Below, piece after piece: positions 48,401-60,400 of a DNA stretch of 64,000 nt. The first letter of the stretch is position 1, and each line of letters begins with the position of its first letter. Both the position numbers and the translations under genes were made by a program. Source of the DNA: Tachypleus tridentatus (taxonomy: Eukaryota > Arthropoda > Merostomata > Xiphosura > Limulidae). The DNA lies in contig NC_134837.1 of NCBI RefSeq assembly GCF_004210375.1, positions 160,869,310-160,933,309 on the forward strand. The letters run 5' to 3'. The notes below the pieces were generated by a model. It was not told the origin of the DNA and did not search any database. It saw only the letters and a program-made list of their open reading frames with translations.

Positions 48401-51400
48401 GCTGTAGTTGAAGGATTCATAGGTCAATAACCTTCGCACATTTTTGGACACTGCAAATCAAATAAACATAACATAACTAATAAAACACCTAGATACTAAG
48501 TAGGGAAACAAATACAAACAAAAGAAAAATAAAAAAGCCCTTCTTATACCACAATTAAAACCAAAATTAAACCAATATAAAGGAATACCTTTATACCTAT
48601 ATTAATTAATAACACTATATAACACAAATTTTGTTCCTGGATAGTATGTGTTATGTTGTAAAAGTACAGAAAATGGCCATTATTCCCTTCAAACTTTGCT
48701 TTTGTGACCTAGATAATGACATTTAGAAATTAACCTATTTTCTATGTAAAAATGGGCATATTTGCACATTTTCATTTACATAAGGTCTGATTTAAACAAC
48801 AAATTGATCAAAATTTACATGTATTTATACTAAAGTTATACAAAAATGAACAAAAATGATTAGAAGTGAGTAGTTTTTTTTAGATTAGTGACTGTAATGT
48901 AAATTACTTAGAGGTATCAGCCCCGAAATATAGTCTTCCATCATGTTTTCGTTATAAGTTGCTTGGTCGCGGCGTTCAAAGTCCAGTATATCTTGATGGA
49001 AGCGCTCGCCTTGCTCTTTTAGCATGCTCCTATGTTATCCTTGAATTTATCAAGATGAGCGTCAAGCACATGAACTTTCAGGGACATCCTGCAGCCCAGT
49101 TTGCCGTAGTTCTTCACCAGAGTCTCAATCAGTTCCACATAATTTTCGGCCTTGTGATTGCCCAAGAAGCCCCGAACCACTGCGACAAAGCTGCCTCACG
49201 CTTTTTTCCTTCCTACTGAGCTTTTTGGGGAATTCTGTGCACTTCAGGATCTTCTTTATTTGTGGTCCAATGAAGATACCAGCTTTGACATTTGCTTCAG
49301 ACAGCTTAGGAAATAAGTCTCAAAGGTACTTGAAGGCTGCAGACTCCTTATCAAGAGCTGTGAAAAAGTGTTTCATAAGACCCAATTTTATGTGCAATGG
49401 TGGGAACAACACCTTCTGTAGGTCCACTAGTGGCTCTCACATGACATTGTGCCTCCCCACAGAGAACTCGGTCCGTTGTGACTAGTGCTTCCTGTTGTAG
49501 TGCACTGCGGATTCCCCGCTGTTCCAAAGGCAAAGATAACAGGAAAACTTGGTAAAGCCTCCTTTGAGACCCATCAGGAATCCCACCATTTGAAATCTCC
49601 AATAATCTCCCAGCCATACTCATCATACTTCAAGGCTTCTAGCAAGGTCTTGACGCTGTTGTATTCCTCTTTGAGGTACACCGAATGAGTCAGGGGAAGA
49701 GGCGGATACTTATTCTCATTATGGAGCAGCACAGCTTTGAGGCTTCTGGAAGCTTCTGGAGAATGCTTGCAGGTTCTTGATGCCATCTCTGATAAAACCA
49801 GATAGCGCTATGTGTTCACTTAGGCAGTTAGAATTCCCCGAAGTGGTGGGTGGTGAGCCTCTGTATATATATTACTATGGAAAGGTCGAGAAAATTCTAA
49901 AAGGTTCTTGAAAATTCACGTCAGTTTTACAACATTCTAGAAAGTTCTTGAAATTCTTGTAAGTTCGAGAAAATTTTCTATCAACTACTCAGCACTGAAT
50001 CTATCTGAAATGTTCTGGGAAATGGGTAAATTTGAAAATTTCATTATCCAGGTCATAAAAGCAAAGTTTGAAGAGAAAAATTGGTATTTTCCATTTACTT
50101 TAGGCATAAGCAAGTGGGAAATAGCACTTTCTGCCCAGGAACAAGAAAAAGTAAAAATTTTGTTACATTGTGTAATCTAACAATTGACTGCAATGCCTCC
50201 TACAATTTCGTATCCCTTCACACTCTTGGTTTTTAAGACATGTGCCCAGCAACGGTCAGTTTCAAACTCTCTTTATTAATCTGAAGATGATCTAAGAAGG
50301 TCGAAACGTTATTCACTGCTTTAACTGAAGTTTTAGTACTCATATCAGCCGTCTTTAGAATACAATTAAACTTCAGTTTAGTTACCCTTATAATTTTCCA
50401 TCTATTGCTTCCACATCTCGAAGCCTAAGGTGCTTGTATTAAAGTTTTTTTATTGATATTATTCAATATTGCTCTTCTACATTAAACTTTTTAACGCTTT
50501 GGAAGACTGGTGAAACAAAACTTATTATTTATCGTTATTCACTAGTTCAGTTAGATTTTTCTACACTTCATAGACAATCTGGCCAATGCTTTAAGTTGAT
50601 TTTCATTTTTTGTTCTCTTTTGTCTTTCATGTTGCTATGTTCTCGTCAGTGTCTAATTAGTTCTCTGAATCAGAATTATTTTTAAACTAAAACTCTTTCC
50701 TTACATTCAGGAAATTTGGCAAAGTATATTTTTATTTGACGTTTTTTTTAGTAGTATTATTTCCCAAAGTAATTAATTTCTAGTGCATCTGTATGAAAAG
50801 CCAATGATACAAAACGTCCTTACTCTTAACCTAGAAAAACAAACTTATATAGATAGGGTAACAAAAATTTAATAAACGTAAAATATTTAAGGATGTATGA
50901 TATCTTGCTGAACGTCAAGATGATTTGATGTTTTCAGTTACTGCTTCATTTATAGAGTCACTTCTAAACTCCAAAGTTTGATTAAGCTGAGAAAACTTGT
51001 CATTTATGCTTCGTCGGTGGAGGTTTGTTTAGGTTTCAAGCAGTACTTTAAAAATATAACACCATATTTTTCTGTCAGTAGCATTCATACACTCTGTCAG
51101 TAGTATTCATACACACGGTAGTGCATAATGTTTTATATCTAGATGAGTTATTTCTTCGGATTTTGTGATTGTCATCATTTTATGAACTTTTATCTCTCGA
51201 TATTTGTTATGTGTATATTTGACAGATGGAGAGATTTGAATAAGTTAGACAATGTGTCACAAATGAACGCAGCATTTTTTATTAACATACACACATCAAC
51301 TGAATTGAATACTGGTATGTACTCATAATGATGGATATATATATTGATGGCTGTTTCGAGATATAGAAATTGGATCACAGTGAAATACGAGAACATGTGA

Positions 51401-54400
51401 GGCAAAAAATAGTGAAAATCTCAGTAAGAATTAGCTTTGTTTGGAAATATTACATTTCTCAGCTCTACTAGGACTTCGATGAATCAGGCTATTAAATATA
51501 TACACCCCCAACTATCACAGCGGTAAGTATACGCATTTACAACGTTAAAATTAGGGGTTCGATTTTCCTCGGTGGGCCCAGCAGATTGCTCGATGTGGCT
51601 TTGCTATAAGAAAAACACACACACAAACATTAAATATGTTTTGTTCTTTATAAAAGTAAAGTTCTATTAATAATATATTTATTCCGAAATTACGCTGAGT
51701 TAAAAATATCACTAGAGGTTATATTTTTTGTAGCATTATAATGTGTTCTGTGCTTTGTACTTTGCTGCTCGTAGTGGCTATTGCTTATATATGTTTTTTT
51801 TTATTTTAATATCGACGGTGGTTAAAGTACATATATCCAATTCTATAGCTTTGCGCTTAACAATAAGAAACCGCCCGGCATGGCCAGGTAGTTAGGGTGC
51901 TCGACTTCTAACATGAGGGTTGCTGGTTCGAACCATTTTCACAGTGTAAGGAATATTATTATGTGACGGTCAGTCGCACTATTCTCTGATAAAAGAGTAG
52001 TCCAAGAGTTGGCGGTGGGTGGATATGACTAGCTGCCTTCCCTTTAGACTTACACTGTAAAATTAGTGACGGCTCGCGCAGATAATTTTTTGTAGGATTG
52101 CAAGGAATTCAGAACAAAGAACAATAAAAAACGAATACACTCCGTGTGTTGGCATGGCAATTAAAATACTTGACTCACAATTTACGAGTAGTAGGCTCGA
52201 ATCTCGTCACCGAATGTCCTTGTTCCTTTATCTTTAGAAGCGTTTTAAAGTTACCGCTGATCTTAGTATAATGGATACATCGAGAGTTGATAGTGTATGA
52301 TATTGACTAAATGCTTTCCCCCAACTCTTGCAGGATTACAATGTTTAATTGTAAAAAAAAAAAACACATATAAACCAACTCTTTAAAATTAGTAAGGGTA
52401 GCATATATGATCCTCGAATGGTTTTGCGCAAAACTCAACAAACAAACAAAAGTTATTTTTCGTACACTTCTGAATGATTGATTCTTTGGACCTATGCACA
52501 AAGCTATACAATGGGCCATCTTTGCTCTGCCCACAATGAGTATTGAAACTCAGCTTCTAGCGGTATCTGTCCGCAGACATACTGGTATTATCTTTATACA
52601 CCTTTAAATAATAAAATTTACTGCTTTTCTGCTATCACTATAATTAGACCTGCATGACATCAAAAGAATATTCAATACTTTTGTTCAAGTTCTAATGGAT
52701 TTGCAGTTATATGTTAGATTGATTAACTGATATATTTTGCTGTTAACGTATATTGATAAGAAAATGTCACATAATCATTGGTTTAAAGAAATTCGTTTGC
52801 GTAGAATTATCGACCGTCTATTCATTCGACGATAACTTTTAATTATGGTTCCCAAGGTGTAAAATAACTCGAGGAAAAATACCTCAAGTTTCTAGCGTTA
52901 TCGACAGGTGTCAACTAGTGAAAAACTGTGTGACAAGTTCTTTTCTACAAAACAATAGTACTGAAAATATAAAGAATAAGATAAATATAAGTTTTAGTTG
53001 TTGAACTTCTTTACTCAAACATGAAAATACAACACTAAAAATTGTTTACAACGGTGAAAAAGTAGAAATAAAACCATTCTGTATGAGAACAGTCCATCAT
53101 GTGGAAAATTATGCATTCAAATGCGTTTATTACAATTTTCACGTAAGAAGTTTGTATTGTGTTTGGAAGTTGTGAAATACGACGCTATATGTAGTCTTGC
53201 GAATGAGATCTTCATGTTTATATTCCACTTCAACTCATTATTTGTATCCTGAAAGACTACATCAGTATTACGTCCCTTTTATATAAATGTGACAATATTT
53301 TTTTATTTTTTCTGATCCTTAATCCTAAGGGCTTTGTAGTAGCACATTTTGTTTCATTTTACTTTGAAAACAAATTCTCAAGTAACCCGACAGCAGTGTA
53401 TTAAAATCAGAGAATAGAGGCATTAAAAGAGAGAAAACGACAAACGTGAAATGATCTAACATAATAGAAAATATTATAGGAAGTGAAAAACAAGGAAGAT
53501 GTTGTGTACTTCTTACATTCCTTTTACAAGGCCCGGCATGGCCAAGCGTGTTAAGGTGTTCGACTCGTAATCTGAGGGTCGCGGGTTCGAATCCCGATTA
53601 CACCAACATGCTCGCCCTTTCAGCCGTGGGGGTTATAATGTGACGGTCAATCCCACTATTTGTTGGTAAAAAAGTAGCCCAAGAGTTGGCGGTGGGTGGT
53701 GATGACTAGCTGCCTTCCCTCTAGTCTTACACTGCTAAATTAGGGACGGCTAGCGCAGATAGCTCTCGAGTAGTTTGCGCGAAATTCAAATAAAAAAAAC
53801 AATCCTTTTACAATTCCATTACCATACACCTATATATAATAAACATTTTCCGTGTAATATGGGGACTTTGTGAACAGTGTGATTAGGCTTTGGTTAAATG
53901 CTTTAAGCAAGTTTTTTAACATATTTTTAACAAAACATAAACTTTGAAAGGCAATTTTCTCTTAATTTCTTAACAAAGTGGGATGAGGGAATATTGCATT
54001 TTTTTTCAGTCTTTTTGAAAATTACATATAAAGGAATTACAATGGTATTACGTTTCGTAACAGTGTCCACAAAAGAGAATCGATAATATGTGAAATATAT
54101 GAAATGAGTTCAGTTGAAGGTACATTATGTGGAAATTACAGATTATTTAATTTCAGTACATACCTCTTGCATTAACTTAATATTTTAGAAACTCACATAA
54201 ACAAGACAATAAAAAAAACGTAAAATAATTTTAATAACAACGAAACAAACTTTAATACGCTTGTAGATGTGTCTTAATCTCAGTGATGTAAATGGTTGTT
54301 TTGTTTATTCGCTTTCCAATTGATGTTCATCATTACATCTTCAATTTTTCCATAGGTAATTTTATGAATAGAAGAATAACGCTTTAACTGCGTGAAATAC

Positions 54401-57400
54401 CAAGTAAATCAAATTTGGCGAAATAAATGAGATTACACTGAATAAAACATATTACCGTTATATCTGTTGTCATAACAGGGTCTATCTATACCCAATAGCT
54501 AAATGATCAGGAATTTCATATTGAAAATGAAGAGTTGTTAAGTTCTTTTTATTAAAAGTAGATAACAGATGTATTCACTCTCTAACTTTTCTCGACTAAA
54601 TTAGTGATGGAGAAAACTTTCTGAAAGTGTATTGTATACACTGATAATTTACTGTTATTGCTCAAATACGTTAAATCCTGGTAGTTATAATAATCTTCGG
54701 CGATTTTTCTTGATATTTTTTTACGATTTAGAAAACACTTACATTTATCATCTTTAAGTACATGCGTTTTCTTAATGATGAAATTGTATTGCCCCCCCCC
54801 AAAGCGTAGGGTATGTTTGTAGACTTACATCGTTAAAAAATAGATTTCCCCGTGGATTAAGACTGAAGCATGAATTTAGACTTAGTTTCAATTCTTTGGT
54901 TCCTTCAACTAATATTCTGAAACCAACCATGATCTATCTCCATTTCAAAACGCCCCTCCTAGTGGTACAGTGGTATGTATGCGGACAAACATAGCTAAAA
55001 ACCAGGTTTCGATACCCGTGGTGGGCAGAGGACGGATAATCCTTTGTCCGTCTTTGTGCTTAACTACAAACAAACAAATTGAATTATATTAGTTTTCAAG
55101 GGTTTAAAAAGAACGCATTGCAGCCGTATAATGTTCTGAAATAGAAGTGTTTACGACCTTGTTAGCCATATTATATTAATGTTTTATGGTATTGTGTGTT
55201 TTACCACAATTTGTTGACACAGCACAAAGGTAGTACAAAACCAGACAATATAACAAAATTTACACGTGTTATGTTAATTTGTCTTGGAAATAATTCAACA
55301 TAAATGAAGTGGAATATAATTATATATTCGTTTGTTTGAAGTTAAGCACAAAGCTCTCTGTGGTCTGCCACCATAGGTGTCTAAACTAGATTTCTAGCTT
55401 TGTACGTCTGCAGACATGCCGCTGTGCTACTGGGGGTCAATTATATATTTATTTGTTAGAAAAAGGAATATAAATGTTTCAGAACAAAGACAAAGATAAA
55501 ACTAAGTTATAAACAATTGAAAAAATTATGAGTTATCTTGTTTAAATGTTGCTTTAAAGTTGTCTGTACAAAGAACTACAAGTATACTTAGAAGTAAAGG
55601 ATGCAGTTTTGTATCATTGAACTGTATCTCAAACCAAATAGAAACTACAGGAGAAAAGTACATATGTTTTAAAAGCTTTATCTACTCACTGAATATTGTT
55701 TCATCACAATGTATGACTATTTATAATCTGTTAACAATTAGTATTCTCTACTTTCAAATTTGTAACTTTTAATTTAATACATTTCTGTTGATTCTCGTTT
55801 GATTTAAGGCTCTTGTTTGGAGAATGGGATTTATGTAATGAACTGATCATCTAAACCTATCCAGACTGTCCGTTAACTGGTATCCACCTGACGTGGCGCT
55901 AACACACGTCAGTTACAGGTGGATTTCAGGCATCATATCATAGCATTTAACCCCAGTTATCTTTAGACACTTCGAATAAAGTAGCAAAGATACGGCAACC
56001 ATAAGACCATTAGACAGACTTTGTTAAAGTGTGCAACTAAGAAGATTTCCGATATTCATGTAAGTAGTGGATTCTGTGAAGATAAGTTGACTGAGAAGAT
56101 TTCCGATATTCATGTAAGTAGTGGATTCTGTGAAGATAAGTTGACTGAGAAAATTTCCGATATTCATGTAAATAGTGGATTCTGTGAAGATAAGTTGACT
56201 GAGAAGATTTCCGATATTCATGTAAGTAGTGGATTCTGTGACGATAAGTTGACTGAGAAGATTTCCGATACTTATGTAAGTAGTGGATTCTGTGACGATA
56301 TATTGCGGGAAACGTTATTCCTGAAGAACCCTTCAACTTTGGTACCTGGATTCATAAAGGTAGCAACGGATAACACGAGATTAAGATGAAAACAAAAACA
56401 AGAAATGTATAGGATTTATATATCTAAACTTCGTATACCAGTATATGAAAAGATTCAAGGGTTAATTGAGACTAGGCAGATTGGAACAGAGACTCCTATA
56501 GAAAAACGTTGTAAACTTATGTATTAAGCAGGAAAGGAATATGACAGAGTATAGGTATGTCAGTAGAATAGAAATTAAAAAATGTGAAATGCTTCTGACC
56601 TGTTTTAGACAAATTAGTGTTAGTTACCTTTTGAGACAAAACCTTCTGATTTACCCATTATTTAAATTTATGCACCATTCTATGACAGCGAAGAATAGAC
56701 AATTGAAAGTTTTCAGCAAGATATTGTGGAAGTTAATCTTAAATTAATGCATAGTAGGTAAAGGTGTACTGTGGTTGGACTATACAGTCTTGGATAAAGA
56801 AAACAGAATAAGACAATTTTGTGAGAATAAAGATGACTTAGAAACATGCAACACTTGGTTTAAGTAGCTCTTTGAAATTTTATAAACTAAAGATATAAGT
56901 GTTGACAAAATAATTTTTGGTTAGATTTTTATGTAAAAAACTACGCAGCTCTGCCTCGTTTCGCTCTGCAGTGTTGAGTAAAACATCGAGGTACAGACGT
57001 TATTCATGTATGCGTTATGCATACAACACCAATGTCAGTGGCATTAGTATCCAATATCAAGGAACACATTTTGTTTGTCTATGGACACATTTCCTCCTAA
57101 ACAAGTCGGCCGATCTAAACCAAATCTTTTTCAACCTTTTCCACATACTGAAAAATAAAAATATTTTATAAAGTAACCCGTTTACTGTTTTTGCAGAACC
57201 TATTGTAAATAGTTGAGTTTGAATAAAGCACACACTACGAGTCAAGGGTTATAAATAAAAGTTTCATCATTTTGACATTTTTACCACAACAACTTATCTA
57301 GCTAAATTGTGGAAAATAAAGATATTGCTGCAGTTTAAGCTTGCAGCTCTTTTCTGATTCAGTCCATTTAACTTTCACTTTATACTAGGGTTAGGATAAC

Positions 57401-60400
57401 TGCTTAAGTCTGAATTAAAGATGTATTTTAAAATCAAAATACCTTTTGAGATATTTTAACTTCTTGATGTACAATACAGTTTTTAGTAACATTTAAAATT
57501 ATTAAATGCAACAAATTTAGACAATGGAAATCTTGATTATGTCTCTACTGTAAAATGGATTGCTTTGAAAAGGAAGTGACGTCAAGTACACCTTCTTACG
57601 TTTTTATTCATTTCCCTCGTCAAGCAACAATTTTCTTAAATCAACACTTCATTTTTTGCTCATTTTTAGTACATTTGTGCGTTTTCAAGAGGAAACTGTT
57701 AGGGCAAGGCATTTAAAGAACATTACAAGAGTTTCAAAAAGAAAGCTTAATATGGACTAAAAGTTCACTTTACTGAATCTGTAGAGCTTTCTCTAAGAGC
57801 AAAGTTAGGTTTACAATTTGGCTCTGAAATAAGTAATCCAATTGCACATTTAATTAAGTTTAACGAAGTGTTACATTTCTATTATAAAAAAGAAAAACAT
57901 CATAAATAATGATTATAATTTTCTCCGTATTTATATAAGACATCGCAAAATATTAAGGAACCAAACACTTAATAAAATATTATAAAATACACTTCATAAC
58001 GTCATTCCAAAAATCGATTTATCAATATTTATATTTTGCGTGCTCTGTTATGATTATGCATGGCTGTTCTAGTTGAATTTTACATATGTTACACATCCTA
58101 CAAAATCAATAACCCCATTTCGTCTTTAGACTTTGTTATTTGTTGGTTTCCTGTTTTGGTAACTAGTTCAACTTCAATGTTTCTATAATTCTTTGACAAT
58201 GTTTCTCACAAGTGCGGTGGCAAAATATTTTTGACAAAAGCACAGCCAATGGGAACTAACTACTCGAATCGAAAAAAAACAAAACACTATAAGTGACAAC
58301 TCATTTTGATACGGTCAACTTAGTACATGTCTTAAAAGGGCATGCATAAGATATCAAGTAATGTTTTTAAATACTATATTGACTGTACAATATTGTAAGA
58401 GATTAGCTACGCCACGTAACGACAGCTACCTTAAAAATCTAGTTGTTAGGAGTCGTCAGTTTTTACCACTCTGGGCCCAAAATAGACTTCAATCAGAAAC
58501 TGAGATAAATATCAGTCCCACAACTGACCACACGTCTAGACTTCTATTAAAATCAACAGAATTGTTAATAATGTCAATAGATGCCTTTAATGTTTACAGA
58601 GAAGTCTATTTTTTTATACCAATGATTTAATTTATGAGCTTATGTTCAGAAACCCAGAGATGAAAATAGCAAATTAGTAGGAATTTGTATAAACATTTGT
58701 TTGTGATTTCAAGAGGCAATTTTTTAGTACAACGGTACACTGACGTGGAACTAGATCCAACTGAATGAACATTTCATGATACAGTTACCACAAAGTTTGT
58801 ATCGATATAAGTTAATTCCTGACATCATGCTACTAGAATTACGATGGATTACCTTGAATAAAAATATGAAAAAGAACATAAAGAATATGAATAAGTTAGA
58901 AGACTTCTAGAACATTTTGTACGCTCTATACATGAATGCCTTAACATATATCACAACGTCAGAGAGACTGGTATTACATTGATTAAAGAATAAAACAATT
59001 TAACTCATATCAACCAAACAATCAGTCATCACTTGTCACCTGTGGTTCTCCAACTTTCTCTATTCCTATCTTTCTTCTCCAGTCTTCTCAGTTCAGTGTT
59101 TTAATTTATAATTTACTTTGCCTCCTATTGGTTCAGTCTTAAGTCTGAAGGCTTACAACATTAAAAGCTAAGTTTCGATATACTGTGCATGTTTGTGCTT
59201 AACAAGAAACAATGAAACTAGTCTATTTTCTAACGTAATCGAGCCAAGTGATTCTATGACAGTGTGTTGTTTTTATATTTCCGAAGTAAGCGCAGCTGGT
59301 ATTTCCCACACATATCTTGCAGTTCTATTTTATCTTTGCGTATTCGAATATTTCCTCATTAGTTTTTCTTTCTATATAGCTAATCTACCTTCATTCATCA
59401 ATAGCAATACATAGTTAAAATGCTTTTCAATTGCCGTTTATGTTTCATTACTCAGAGTCTACATTTCCGTTTCCCGTGGATTAAGACTGAAGCATATATT
59501 TAGACTTAGTTTCAATTCTTTGGTTCCTTCAACTAATATTCTGAAACCAACCATGATCTTTCTCCCTTTCAAAACGCTCCCTCCCCAGTGGTACAGTGGT
59601 ATGTCTGCGGACAAACACCGCTAAAAACCGGGTTTCGATACTCTTGGTGGGCAGAGCACAGACAACCCTTTGTTTTGCTTTGTACTTTATTACAAACAAA
59701 CCCTTTCTAAACAATTTTGTCTTCTAATAATTCTTTCCAAGTCTTTTGTCTAAATCTGTTGGGAACTGTTTCAGGAATACTTATAAGGTGAGAGTGAATA
59801 CGGATAAAACAGGTATTTCAAAATCTGTTGACAATGCCCGTTTTTTATGAATTGAGTGAAATAGTTCAGTGATATATTTGACAATAATAAGGGATATGAT
59901 ATAGAAACTCATTCAAAGGAAATATTATGCGAGTATAGTAAAAAATGTTATGACACCGATATTGAGGGACCACACGTGGTATATAAAGATACTATTTAAA
60001 AAAATTAAAACATATATATTTCTGTATTTTAACGTTCTGTGATACTGTGCTAAGAATACACATTGTTATTCGTGTATTGTTAACCAAAATTGATAATAAA
60101 CGTGTTGCTAACTTCGCTTGCATTAACATAGTGTTTGAGTTACTAATGTCAAGTAATCCATAATATAAATATTCTGATTAAATATATTTATCTTCCAAAT
60201 TGAAATCTAAATATTTGATATATATATATATATATCTACATCTATACGATTTCAATCATACGCTTTAATGTATAGAAAGTGTAGAACTATTTCAGTTGTT
60301 TGGCCACACGTGTTCAGTTTAATAACGTGACTTTAAAGAGGATAGTATAAGATAGATTTGCAAAACATATACTTCCGAAATTACCAACAGGGAGAATCGC

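Larger units (their letters stand above)
46745..50345 (-). mobile_element. Penelope-like element with inverted terminal repeats, interrupted
   Basis: The RT core is at 48420-48160 (TALMANFDIISLFTKVST). Downstream on the minus strand come a later RT block at about 47970-47870 (SIQPNIKFTYEHNKTNQITF, LNLKII), CIPYVPNVSAKLTNIWK near 47560-47510, and a GIY-YIG-type endonuclease block at about 47390-47300 (NCYNFCIGETSREIESRFKE). Copies of one roughly 160-base repeat sit at the two ends in opposite orientation (46745-46906 and 50184-50345). Stops interrupt the frame and the N-terminal half of the RT ORF is missing. A SINE and another transposon have inserted into it. Confidence 0.8.

Noticed and set aside
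48959-49688. Plus-strand open frames over the inverted-repeat transposon
   Set aside because: They are shadows of the minus-strand decayed ORF, whose conserved blocks read in order only on the minus strand.
58361-58630. 89-codon plus-strand open frame as a gene
   Set aside because: No recognisable domain, lies in a receptor intron on the other strand, and no splice or promoter evidence.
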